A stretch of DNA of 64,000 bases from Clostridium estertheticum (lineage in GTDB: Bacteria > Bacillota > Clostridia > Clostridiales > Clostridiaceae), in assembly GCF_026650985.1 (NCBI RefSeq), contig NZ_CP086239.1, forward strand, positions 62,001 to 126,000. The letters are read 5' to 3'. Shown one piece after another: positions 25,991 to 35,125 of the stretch. A program made the position numbers and the translations under genes. Within the stretch, counting starts at the first letter, position 1; every line of letters starts with the position of its first letter. The notes beneath the pieces are model-generated. The model saw only the letters and a program-made list of their open reading frames with translations, did no database searches and was not told where the DNA came from.

Positions 25991-28200
25991 TGCAGGAAAA
26001 GCTAGAGGAAAATACAAAACTTAATGTGGAAGAAATATTAAAGGATCTAGATAAGTATGAGCCTAAATGGAGAGGCTGGCATTGGAGAGAAAAAAATGAA
26101 ACTGGAAAGGTTGGTGAATTCACATATCATGAAATATCAGCACCTTTAAAGAAGAGTCAACCTCTTCCAGCAGCAAGGAGTTTTGGAAATATAGATCCAC
26201 AACCAAGAGCAACTATTACCACAGAAATTGCTTCAGGAAGATTTGAAGATGATATAAGAAGAATGAGAATGGCAGCATGGCACGGTGCGGATCATTTAAT
26301 GGTTATTAGGACAATGGGACAAAGTCATTTTGATGGGTTACTCGAAGGAAGTCCTGAAGGATTTGGTGGGGTACCAATAACTAGAAAAGAAATTAGAGCA
26401 ACAAGAAAAGCTATAGATTTAATAGAAGAAGAAGTGGGTAGAAAGATTAATTTTCATTCTTATGTATCTGGCGTTGCAGGTCCTGATGTAGCAGTTATGT
26501 TTGCAGAAGAAGGGGTTAATGGAGCTCATCAAGATCCACAATATAATGTACTTTATAGAAATATTAATATGGTTAGATCTTTCGTTGATGCTGCAGTTGC
26601 AAAAGGCATCATGGCACATGCTGGAATGCTTCAAATAGATGGTGCGCATAATGCAAATGCAACAGCTATGAAGGGTTATAAGGTAATGCCAGAACTTATG
26701 GTGCAACATGCTATAAATTCTTGTTTTTCTGAGCTTGTTGGAATGAAACCAGAAAATATTTCTTTATCAACAGTACCTCCAACATCAGCACCAGCCCCTT
26801 GTATGAGATATGACTTGCCTTATGCAGTTGCTCTAAGGGAGTTTTTCAAAAAATATAAGATGAGAGCTCAAATGAATACTAAATATATAGAATCTTGTGA
26901 AAGAGAGGCTACAGTAGGACATACTTTGAATCTTTTAATATCTGAGTTAACATCAGCAGATATTCAAAGTACAATAACTCCTGATGAAGGACGTAATGTT
27001 CCTTGGCATTATAATAATATTCATGCTATTAATACAGCTAAACAGGCATTTATAGGTATGGATGGATTAATGGACATGATAGAGCTTAAGAAAACAGGAT
27101 ATTTACCAGAAAAGGCAAGAGAAATTCAAGAAAGAGCTGTTTTGTTCTTTGAGGAAATATTAGAGGTTGGTGGATACTTTAAAGCTGTAGATTCTGGATT
27201 TTTTATTGACTCAGGTCAATACCCAGAAAGAAATGATGACGGTATCGCAAGAAAGATTTTAGGTGGAGATGCAGTTGGGACAATAGTTAAGAGAGAATCA
27301 GATTATTTTGCACCGGTTTGTGGTCATTTTGGATACAATAATGTTCCAAAAGAGTATAAAAAACCTTGTGAAGCTATTGAAGAATGTACATTGTGTAATC
27401 ATTCCAAAATTATATACATCGATGAACTAGATGATAATGATAATGTATTTAAGAGAATGGAAAAAGTTAAAGAAGATGGGACGGTGGTTCCTGAGGTTCA
27501 ATGGGCAAAAGATGGGTATGTAAAAATAACTTTATGTATACCGGAAAATGAACAGATTAGTGAGGCGGCAGCCCTTGAAATGGGAAAAAGAATGAATTTG
27601 AAAAATGTAGAAATTGTTCATAAACAAGTATTACAAAAGGCTGAAGGAACTCTAGTTGAAATAAAAGGAGTATGTGATTTTACACCTATAAAACGTGATG
27701 AGTTAGTTCTTCCAAAGAGAAGAAAATCACTATCAGATCAACAAATGAAAGATTATGTAAAGCAGCATCCAATAAAAGTTGTTGCAGCAACTGTTGGGGA
27801 AGATGAACATTCAGTTGGAGTTCGTGAAGTTATTGATATTAAACATGGTGGAGTTGAAAAATTTGGCATAGAAGCAATTTTTCTCGGGACTTCATGTCCA
27901 ATAGAAAAACTTGTAGATGCAGCTATAGAATCAAAAGCTCAAGCTATACTCTGTAGTACAATAATTAGTCATAACGATGTTCATACAAAAAACATGAAAA
28001 AACTTAGTGATCTTTGTATAGAAAAAGGAGTAAGAGATAAGATTATACTTGTTTCCGGTGGAACACAAGTAACTGATGAAATAGCTAAAGCAAACGGCAT
28101 GGATGTTGGTTTTGGACGTGGATCAAATGGTACCTCCGTAGCATCATTCATAATTAAAAGGTTAATGGGCCTTCCTGATAATGAAGAAGAGGAAGAGTAA
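25990..28200 (+). CDS. oraE: D-ornithine 4,5-aminomutase large subunit OraE
   Basis: This is the catalytic subunit that binds adenosylcobalamin and PLP, 736 residues, the expected length. The N-terminal two thirds form the TIM-barrel catalytic part. The C-terminal Rossmann domain (from about residue 590) has the base-off cobalamin motif DxHxxG as DEHSVG, with the cobalt-ligand histidine at about residue 607, then the typical GTSCPIE and LVSGGTQVTDE segments. The start overlaps the oraS stop by one base. It needs reactivation after cofactor damage, which may be the job of the ATPase-like protein encoded next. Confidence 0.96.
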   Translation: MQEKLEENTKLNVEEILKDLDKYEPKWRGWHWREKNETGKVGEFTYHEISAPLKKSQPLPAARSFGNIDPQPRATITTEIASGRFEDDIRRMRMAAWHGADHLMVIRTMGQSHFDGLLEGSPEGFGGVPITRKEIRATRKAIDLIEEEVGRKINFHSYVSGVAGPDVAVMFAEEGVNGAHQDPQYNVLYRNINMVRSFVDAAVAKGIMAHAGMLQIDGAHNANATAMKGYKVMPELMVQHAINSCFSELVGMKPENISLSTVPPTSAPAPCMRYDLPYAVALREFFKKYKMRAQMNTKYIESCEREATVGHTLNLLISELTSADIQSTITPDEGRNVPWHYNNIHAINTAKQAFIGMDGLMDMIELKKTGYLPEKAREIQERAVLFFEEILEVGGYFKAVDSGFFIDSGQYPERNDDGIARKILGGDAVGTIVKRESDYFAPVCGHFGYNNVPKEYKKPCEAIEECTLCNHSKIIYIDELDDNDNVFKRMEKVKEDGTVVPEVQWAKDGYVKITLCIPENEQISEAAALEMGKRMNLKNVEIVHKQVLQKAEGTLVEIKGVCDFTPIKRDELVLPKRRKSLSDQQMKDYVKQHPIKVVAATVGEDEHSVGVREVIDIKHGGVEKFGIEAIFLGTSCPIEKLVDAAIESKAQAILCSTIISHNDVHTKNMKKLSDLCIEKGVRDKIILVSGGTQVTDEIAKANGMDVGFGRGSNGTSVASFIIKRLMGLPDNEEEEE

Positions 28201-28217
28201 AAGGAGTGTGATTGCTT

Positions 28218-29588
28218 GTGAAGGTAGATTATCTAGTTGCTGAAATAGGTAGTACCACCACCTTGGTTACAGCATTTAACGTATGTTACGATGAGGCAGG
28301 TCATGTTTTTGTAGATATACCTTTTCAAGGCAACAGCTGTACTACAGTAACGGACGGTGATGTAACTATAGGATTAAAAAATGCAGTTAAAGATATTGAA
28401 AATCAAATACATGAACCAATCACATGGAAAAAGATGTTAGCAACCTCTAGTGCTGCAGGTGGGCTTAGAGTAACTGTTCATGGTCTCATGGAGCACATGA
28501 CCGTTAAGGCGGCAAGGGAAGCAGCTCTTGGCGCTGGTGGCATAATAAAAATGGTTACTGCTGGAAAAATGAGAAAGAGTGATTTAAAGAGGATACATGA
28601 TATAAATCCTAATATGATAATGATTGCTGGAGGCACGGATTATGGTGAGAGGGAAACAGCTCTTTATAATGCAGAACTTATAAGTGCCGAAAAATTTAGT
28701 ATTCCTATTGTTTACTGTGGAAACAGCGAAAATAGAGAAGAAATAAAAGAAATATTTGAAGGGCAAGAAATTTATCTAATAGATAATGTATATCCAAGTG
28801 TAGATATTTTAAATGTGGAACCTGCAAGAAAAATAATACAAGAAGCCTTTGAAAAAAATATTGTTAAGGCACCTGGAATGAGTAAAATAAAAGAAATGGT
28901 AAATGGAAGCATAATGCCAACACCAGGAGCAGTTATGGAAAGTTCAAAACTTTTGTATGACATAATAGGAGACTTAGTAGTTCTTGATGTAGGGGGTGCT
29001 ACTACCGATGTGCATTCTGTTACAGAGGGAAGTAGCGTAGTTTTAGATATGCTAATAAATCCTGAACCAAAGGCTAAAAGAACTGTAGAAGGAGATCTTG
29101 GAGTTTTTATTAACAGTAAAAATGTAATCGATTTACTTGATGATAGGGACTTAGGTGAATTTAGCACTGAATATATAAAAGAGCATATAAAACCTATACC
29201 AAAAGATAAGGAGGATGTATTTGCAAGTAGATTGCTAACAAAGAAAGCTATAGCTGTTGCAATAGATAGGCATGTAGGATTTATAAAAAGAAAATATGAT
29301 GGTGACAGTGGGTTTGTAGCCTATGGTAAGGATTTATCTGAGGTTAAATATATAATAGGTACCGGTGGTGCACTTACAAGGCTTCCAAAGGGAGAAGATT
29401 TGCTTTTGAAAATAAGGTACTTAAAGGATGAAGTTACAATGTTACCTAAAAAAGGTGCTAAAGTACTAATCGACAAAAACTATATTATGGCCTGCGCAGG
29501 AGTTTTAAGTAGAGAAAACAAAGAAGTAGCAAAAGCCTTGTTAATTCAAAGTCTAGGGATAACAAAAGATATATCTTTGGATTGTTAG
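28218..29588 (+). CDS. MutL/GlmL-type actin-fold ATPase, probable aminomutase reactivase
   Basis: This belongs to the MutL/GlmL family, associated with cobalamin-dependent mutases, about 456 residues. The phosphate-1 loop is AEIGSTTTLVTAF at the N terminus and the second phosphate loop is VLDVGGATTDVHS in the middle; GTGGALTRL is near the end. In glutamate mutase clusters the equivalent gene (glmL) lies beside the mutase subunits. Here it directly follows oraE, so a reactivating or chaperone role for OraSE is inferred. TTG 28212 is too close to AAGGAGTG, so GTG 28218 is chosen. Conserved in known ornithine clusters, but to my knowledge not proven biochemically. Confidence 0.88.
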   Translation: MKVDYLVAEIGSTTTLVTAFNVCYDEAGHVFVDIPFQGNSCTTVTDGDVTIGLKNAVKDIENQIHEPITWKKMLATSSAAGGLRVTVHGLMEHMTVKAAREAALGAGGIIKMVTAGKMRKSDLKRIHDINPNMIMIAGGTDYGERETALYNAELISAEKFSIPIVYCGNSENREEIKEIFEGQEIYLIDNVYPSVDILNVEPARKIIQEAFEKNIVKAPGMSKIKEMVNGSIMPTPGAVMESSKLLYDIIGDLVVLDVGGATTDVHSVTEGSSVVLDMLINPEPKAKRTVEGDLGVFINSKNVIDLLDDRDLGEFSTEYIKEHIKPIPKDKEDVFASRLLTKKAIAVAIDRHVGFIKRKYDGDSGFVAYGKDLSEVKYIIGTGGALTRLPKGEDLLLKIRYLKDEVTMLPKKGAKVLIDKNYIMACAGVLSRENKEVAKALLIQSLGITKDISLDC

Positions 29589-29630
29589 TTATTATTATTT
29601 GCAAAAGTTCGAAATAAGGAGAGTATCTAT

Positions 29631-30701
29631 ATGGGAAAAAAATATCCTTGTATGGAAGTGGATCTTAAAAAATTGACTCATAATGTAAAAACAATACTAG
29701 CGATGTGTAATAAAAAGCATATAGATGTTGCCGCGGTTACTAAAGTATATTGTGCTAAAAAGCCTATTGTAGAAGCTATACTCGAAGCTGGAGTAGCTAT
29801 GGTTGCAGATTCTAGAATATTAAATTTAAAAAAATTAAATGATTTGAATTGTAAAAAAATGTTGCTTAGAATTCCAATGATAAGCGAAGCCTATGAGGTT
29901 GTTAAGTATAGTGATTGTAGCTTAAATTCAGAAATAGATACAATAGAGCAGCTAGCAAAAGCTTCAAATAAATTAAATAAAATCCATAGTATTATATTAA
30001 TGGTAGATTTGGGAGACTTAAGAGAAGGAGTATTAATTAATGATGTAGTTTCCCTTGTCAGTAAAATAGTAAAATTAGATAATATTAAGTTAATAGGCCT
30101 TGGAACCAATGTTACTTGTTACGGTGGAGTAATTCCAGATAGTGAAAATTTAGGCAAGCTTATAAAATTAAAACTTGAGATAGAAAAAACATTTGATTTA
30201 AAATTACCTGTAATTTCAGGAGGAAATTCTAGTAGTTTATATATGGTTATTAATGATAATATGCCAAAAGAAATTAATCAGCTTCGAATTGGAGAAGCAA
30301 TAGTTCTTGGTAGAGAAACTTCTTTTGGGAAACCAGTGCCTAATTGCTATGATGATGCTTTTATACTCAGTGGTGAAATAGTTGAAATAAAGAGCAAACC
30401 AACTGTGCCAACAGGCACTATAGGTATGGATGCGTTTGGATATATTCCTTCTTTTGAAGACAAAGGAATAAGAAAAAGAGCCATTATAGCATTAGGAAGA
30501 CAAGATATAAGAGTAGAAGGGATAACTCCTTTGGACAATGACATAAGTATTTTTGGTGCAAGTAGTGATCATCTGATTTTAGATGTTACTGATAGTAAAA
30601 AGCAATTAATAGTGGGAAGTATAGTAGAGTTTAAAATAGATTATGGATGTTTACTTAAGGCAATGACTTCCCCTTATGTTGAAAAGTATTATAATAATTA
30701 A
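29631..30701 (+). CDS. orr: Ornithine racemase Orr
   Basis: Orr is a PLP-dependent racemase of alanine-racemase fold (fold type III) that turns L-ornithine into D-ornithine, the substrate of OraSE. It is 356 residues. The N terminus PCMEVDLKKLTHNV is typical, and the PLP lysine is expected in VAAVTKVYCA at about residue 38. GGNSSSLYMV and LRIGEAIVLG follow in the middle of the protein. It lies between the reactivase-like gene and ord, with an AAGGAG site. The length and context distinguish it from a housekeeping alanine racemase. Confidence 0.94.
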   Translation: MGKKYPCMEVDLKKLTHNVKTILAMCNKKHIDVAAVTKVYCAKKPIVEAILEAGVAMVADSRILNLKKLNDLNCKKMLLRIPMISEAYEVVKYSDCSLNSEIDTIEQLAKASNKLNKIHSIILMVDLGDLREGVLINDVVSLVSKIVKLDNIKLIGLGTNVTCYGGVIPDSENLGKLIKLKLEIEKTFDLKLPVISGGNSSSLYMVINDNMPKEINQLRIGEAIVLGRETSFGKPVPNCYDDAFILSGEIVEIKSKPTVPTGTIGMDAFGYIPSFEDKGIRKRAIIALGRQDIRVEGITPLDNDISIFGASSDHLILDVTDSKKQLIVGSIVEFKIDYGCLLKAMTSPYVEKYYNN

Positions 30702-30756
30702 AAATTAGTTTGCATTATATGAAATTAAATATTAAAATTTTAAGGAGGAACATATT

Positions 30757-31803
30757 ATGAAAAATAAAATAAGAGTTGTTGTTTGGGGATTAGGTTCAAT
30801 GGGAAGCGGTATTGCTAAAATGGTACTTAGCAAAAAAGGATTTACTATCGTGGGAGCTATTGATATGGATCCCAATAAGGTTGGCAAAAAACTATATGAA
30901 GTGTTAGGTGTAAAAGCAAATGAAGATAATTCTTGCACTGTTACTAGAAATTCTATGGATGTTATAAAGAAGAGTTTTGCAGATGTTTGTCTTATGGCAA
31001 CAGCGTCCTTTACAAAAGTTGTATTTCCATTAATAAAAATGGCAGCAGAAGCTGGTATGGATATCGTAACAACAGCTGAAGAAATGTCATACCCAAGAGC
31101 AATGGATCCAAAATTATCAGATGATATGGATAGAATAGCTAAAGAAAATAATATCTCAATATTAGGAACTGGAGTAAATCCTGGATTTATAATGGATTTA
31201 GTTGCTATAATGCTTACAGGAGTTTCTGATACGGTTGATAGCATAAAGGCTACTAGAGTAAATGATTTAGCTTGTTTTGGTAAAGCAGTTATGGTTGAGC
31301 AAGGTATTGGATTAAAACCAGAACAATTTATACAAGGAGTTAAAGACAATACAGTAGATGGACACGTTGGATTTATGCAATCTTTTGGAATGTTTGAAGA
31401 AGCGTTTAATATCAAGTTCAATAATATTAGACAAGAAAAATCACCAATTGTTACAACTGTACCACGCAGCACGGATATTGTTTCGGTGGAAGTTGGAGAA
31501 GTTGCTGGATGTAGCCAATTGGGATATGCAAGTTTAGGAGATAAAGTATTTGCTACAATGGAGCATCCTCAGCAGATAAGACCAGAACTTGAAAATGTTG
31601 ATACTGGAGATTATATTACAATCAAGGGAGTTCCAAACTTGAATCTCCAAATAAAACCAGAGATACCAGGAGGCATTGCTACGATTGCTATATGTGTTAA
31701 TATGATTCCACTTGTAATGAATTCAGAGCCAGGACTAAAAACAATGCTTGATTTACCAGTTCCAAGAGCTATAATAGGTGATGTAAGAGATTTAGTAAAA
31801 TAA
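30757..31803 (+). CDS. ord: 2,4-diaminopentanoate dehydrogenase Ord
   Basis: Ord oxidatively deaminates 2,4-diaminopentanoate to 2-amino-4-oxopentanoate with NAD(P)+, giving the substrate of OrtAB and the reducing power of the pathway. It is 348 residues. The N-terminal Rossmann loop is VWGLGSMGSGIAKMV, resembling dihydrodipicolinate-reductase-like dehydrogenases, and GTGVNPGFIMDL is a conserved middle motif. An AAGGAGG site precedes the ATG. A 246-codon open frame on the opposite strand is a shadow of this gene. Confidence 0.95.
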   Translation: MKNKIRVVVWGLGSMGSGIAKMVLSKKGFTIVGAIDMDPNKVGKKLYEVLGVKANEDNSCTVTRNSMDVIKKSFADVCLMATASFTKVVFPLIKMAAEAGMDIVTTAEEMSYPRAMDPKLSDDMDRIAKENNISILGTGVNPGFIMDLVAIMLTGVSDTVDSIKATRVNDLACFGKAVMVEQGIGLKPEQFIQGVKDNTVDGHVGFMQSFGMFEEAFNIKFNNIRQEKSPIVTTVPRSTDIVSVEVGEVAGCSQLGYASLGDKVFATMEHPQQIRPELENVDTGDYITIKGVPNLNLQIKPEIPGGIATIAICVNMIPLVMNSEPGLKTMLDLPVPRAIIGDVRDLVK

Positions 31804-31840
31804 AGTAGAATAAACGAATATTAAGGGGGAGTTTTTTATA

Positions 31841-33262
31841 ATGGAAGAAGATAATAAAAAATTAGGTCTTGGGCTACTTGTAGCTTTAGGCATTGGTACT
31901 ATGATTGCATCAGGTATTTTTAATAGCCCAACGGACCTAATATCAACAACAAATCCAATGGCAGTCCTTATTTCATGGGGTATTGGGGTTTTCGGCGTAG
32001 TTATGCTAGGGTTGGTATTTTACTTACTTTCAAATAAAAAACCGGAATTAAAAGGAGGAATTTATTCATATGCAAAAGAAGGATATGGTGACTTTGTAGG
32101 GTTTAACTCAGCTTGGGGTTACTTTACAAGTTCTTTCCTTGGGAATATTGCATTTGTTATTTTAATTTTTAAGACTATAAATAGTTTAATAGGAGAAGGA
32201 TATTCCATGCCTCCTATTTTATCATTCATATTTGCATCTATCCTTTTGTGGTCATACTATTTTGTAATAAGGAGGGGTATAAGGCAAGCGGGTATCCTGA
32301 ATTTAGTAGTTACAATTGGAAAAGTAATACCACTAATCTTAGTAATTATATTTGGTTTTTCAGCTTTTAAGCTAGGTATATTTAATGTTGATAATTGGCA
32401 GACTGTTTTAGCATCAAGTGGAGACAGTGTTAATTTAGGAAAACAGATAAGCGGAGCAATGGGGACAATTTTATGGTGTTTTGTGGGTGTTGAAGGTCTA
32501 GTAGTCTTATCCCAAAGAGCAGAATCACAAATACTAGTTGGTAAAGGAACAATAATTTCACTTGCTATAACGGCAACACTTTATGTATCAATATCTATAT
32601 TATCAATGGGTATTTTGCCAGCTAAAGCTTTAGTTGCAGCACAAACGCCATTAGCGGCTGTTTTGGCACAAACAGCTTTAGGAAGCGCGGGGGCTATGAT
32701 AGTTAAAGTTGGAATTTTAATTTCACTTATAGGAGCACTCCTTTGCTGGCTTTTGTTAACCACAGAAATATTGTATGTTCCAGCAGAACAAGATGGGCTA
32801 ATGCCTAAATGGTTTAAAAAGAATAATAGTAAAAATGTACCTACAAATGCTCTTTTATTTTCAATGCTTGCAACACAAATAGGGCTTTTAGCTATGTTAT
32901 CACCAGCACTACAAAAGGCTTACTATATAGCAACTCATATGTGTACAACTAATATATTAATACCATACTTATTATCATCTATGTTTGCATATAAAGTATA
33001 TAATAAAGAAGGCGGACATATTAAAGAAAAAATTATATCAATAATTGCAGGTATTTATTCAATTTATGTTATCTATGCAGTAGGAATTGGATATTTAGGT
33101 TTAGCTGTTGTAATTTATGCAGTAGGTATAGGTTTTTATTTAAAAGCTAAAAAAGAAAAAAATGAATCAATTACGTATAGAGAAAAGTTGGCTATGGTAG
33201 TTATTATTATAGTGGCTATTATTATGATAATAGCAGCAGCTATGGGTAAAATTTCTGTGTAG
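31841..33262 (+). CDS. Basic amino acid antiporter, APC superfamily (ArcD/LysP-like)
   Basis: This is a 473-residue membrane protein with about 12 to 13 hydrophobic segments and the APC first-helix motif LGIGTMIASGIFNSP. The KKPELKGGIYSYAKEGYGDFVG segment is typical of the arginine/ornithine antiporter subgroup. It closes the ornithine operon, 37 bases after ord, so ornithine or arginine uptake (perhaps in exchange for another amino acid) is the likely job. A homologue of the same subgroup, arcD, lies 6 kb downstream; the two differ clearly in sequence. Published ornithine clusters often carry an NhaC-type antiporter at this place; here it is APC-type. Confidence 0.88.
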   Translation: MEEDNKKLGLGLLVALGIGTMIASGIFNSPTDLISTTNPMAVLISWGIGVFGVVMLGLVFYLLSNKKPELKGGIYSYAKEGYGDFVGFNSAWGYFTSSFLGNIAFVILIFKTINSLIGEGYSMPPILSFIFASILLWSYYFVIRRGIRQAGILNLVVTIGKVIPLILVIIFGFSAFKLGIFNVDNWQTVLASSGDSVNLGKQISGAMGTILWCFVGVEGLVVLSQRAESQILVGKGTIISLAITATLYVSISILSMGILPAKALVAAQTPLAAVLAQTALGSAGAMIVKVGILISLIGALLCWLLLTTEILYVPAEQDGLMPKWFKKNNSKNVPTNALLFSMLATQIGLLAMLSPALQKAYYIATHMCTTNILIPYLLSSMFAYKVYNKEGGHIKEKIISIIAGIYSIYVIYAVGIGYLGLAVVIYAVGIGFYLKAKKEKNESITYREKLAMVVIIIVAIIMIIAAAMGKISV

Positions 33263-33320
33263 TAACATTTCAGAAGGAAAGTATCCATTTTTATAAGTAT
33301 AAATAATATGTTATAACAAA

Positions 33321-33361
33321 AATAAATTCAGAGGGAATCTAAATCTCCTTCTGAATTTATT
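33321..33361 (+). terminator. Hairpin at the end of the ornithine operon
   Basis: AATAAATTCAGA pairs perfectly with TCTGAATTTATT around a 17-base loop, followed by ATTATATAT. The U tail is poor and the rocB ribosome binding site begins 10 bases later, so it may be an incomplete terminator that lets some transcription into rocB. Confidence 0.55.
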
Positions 33362-33386
33362 ATTATATATGGAGGTGTTATTCGTG

Positions 33387-35045
33387 ATGAGTGTTCTAAT
33401 GGAAGATTCTGAAAAAAAAATAAAAGACACTTTAGAAGAACTAATTTCAATACAAAGTGATACAGGAACGTCACTAGAGAAAGATGTTGAAAAATATCTA
33501 TATGATTGGTTACAAAAATTAGATTATTTTAAAAGTAATACAAATAACTTAGGAAGTTATCCACTTAAGAATGATTCATTAGAACGAGCAGTCGTATGGG
33601 GGTTAGTTAAAGGAGTTGGGAGAAAAACAGTTATTCTTCTTAACCATCATGATGTTGTAGATGCTTATGATTATCAAACTCTAAAACCTTATGCTTATCA
33701 ACCTGCATTACTTAGAGAAATGCTGAAAAATGTTGAATTAGCAAAAGATGTTGAAGAGGATTTAATAAGTGGAGAATGGATTTTTGCAAGAGGAGCTGCA
33801 GACATGAAAGCAGGTATTGCAATTCAGTTGTCAATTATTGAAGAATTTTCAAAACAGCAAAATTTTAATGGGAATATTCTGTTTATATCGGTTGCTGATG
33901 AGGAATCATTATCACTCGGAATGAGGAGTAGTGCAGAGTTACTTGAAAAAATCAAGAATAAATTTGATTTGGAATATACTATTTTAATTGATTCAGAGCC
34001 ACACCAGAAAACGGAAAATAATGAAGGTGTGTTTTATACAGGTTCTGTTGGAAAATTAATGCCTGTTGTGTATGTAAGGGGTAAAAAAACTCATATTGGT
34101 GACATTTTTCAAGGATTTAACCCGCTCCTTTTATTATCGCAAATTGCAAGTGAAACGGAACTTAATTCGGACTTCTCAGATGTTGTAGAGAATGAAGTAT
34201 CACCGCCACCTTCCTGGAACTATTTTAGAGATGGGAAAAAATGTTATGATGCGTCTATACCAGATTCGGCAGGTGGATATTTTAGTGTCTTAACCCTTAA
34301 GCGAACGCCAAAGATAATACTTGAGCAATTACTTGAAATTTCTAAACAAACATTTGAAAACGTTATATGCAAAATGAATAAAAGCTACAGTAATTACCTA
34401 AATAAGAAAAATGAAGATGAACATAAACTTCCTTGGAAGACAAATGTTAAAACCTTTTCACAAATATATAATGATGCCATTGAACAATCTGGAGAAAAAT
34501 TTCTCTTAGATTATAATTTAACTATTGATAAATTAAAAATAGATATAAAAAATAACATCATTGGTATGCCCGAGAGTAATATGGCTCTAATCGGTAAAAC
34601 ATTAGAATATATTGCAGATAAAACACCAATGGTGGTTATAGCATTTTCTCCACCTTATTATCCTCACATATCAATTAATGATTTTAAAGAATTAGATAAT
34701 AATGTATCACATATTGGCAATGCGGTAGTTCGTATTGCGAGGGAAGTGTGTTATGAAACTTATAGTAAGAGAAATTATTTCATGGGCATTTCTGATATGA
34801 GTTATGCAGCCTTGAATGAAAGTGAGAACGTCATACCACATATAGAATTTAATATGCCACTTTGGAAAAACATGTATGATATTCCATTTGAAACTATAAA
34901 ACAATTAAATATTCCAAGCATAAATATAGGTCCTTACGGAAAGGATCTACATAAGTTTACAGAAAGAGTCTTTACGATTGATGTAATAAGACAAACACCA
35001 AGACTAATTAATGGTGTAATTGAGTATGTTTTAAAAAATAATTAA
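33387..35045 (+). CDS. M20-family metallopeptidase, RocB-like
   Basis: This is a 552-residue M20/M28-type zinc hydrolase resembling RocB of the Bacillus arginine utilisation regulon, whose reaction is not established. Metal-binding motifs seen: LLNHHDVVD (HxD type) at about residue 85-95, then RGAADMKAG, and the Glu-Glu pair in VADEESLSLG. Start choice: GGAGGTG at 33371-33377 fits ATG 33387 (or GTG 33384); the in-frame ATG 33369 overlaps the site. It lies between the ornithine operon and a RocE-like permease gene, so hydrolysis of an arginine- or ornithine-containing peptide or derivative is plausible, but this is only inferred. Confidence 0.85.
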   Translation: MSVLMEDSEKKIKDTLEELISIQSDTGTSLEKDVEKYLYDWLQKLDYFKSNTNNLGSYPLKNDSLERAVVWGLVKGVGRKTVILLNHHDVVDAYDYQTLKPYAYQPALLREMLKNVELAKDVEEDLISGEWIFARGAADMKAGIAIQLSIIEEFSKQQNFNGNILFISVADEESLSLGMRSSAELLEKIKNKFDLEYTILIDSEPHQKTENNEGVFYTGSVGKLMPVVYVRGKKTHIGDIFQGFNPLLLLSQIASETELNSDFSDVVENEVSPPPSWNYFRDGKKCYDASIPDSAGGYFSVLTLKRTPKIILEQLLEISKQTFENVICKMNKSYSNYLNKKNEDEHKLPWKTNVKTFSQIYNDAIEQSGEKFLLDYNLTIDKLKIDIKNNIIGMPESNMALIGKTLEYIADKTPMVVIAFSPPYYPHISINDFKELDNNVSHIGNAVVRIAREVCYETYSKRNYFMGISDMSYAALNESENVIPHIEFNMPLWKNMYDIPFETIKQLNIPSINIGPYGKDLHKFTERVFTIDVIRQTPRLINGVIEYVLKNN

Positions 35046-35125
35046 GAAAATATTTGATTTGGAAACAAGGGTTGGATTTTAAATTTACATGCTTACCAAA
35101 GTATTAAATAAAGGGGGAATGTAGA

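Noticed and set aside
30732-31472. 246-codon open frame on the minus strand over ord
   Set aside because: It lies wholly opposite the well-supported ord gene, has low-complexity composition typical of an antisense shadow, and no ribosome binding site.
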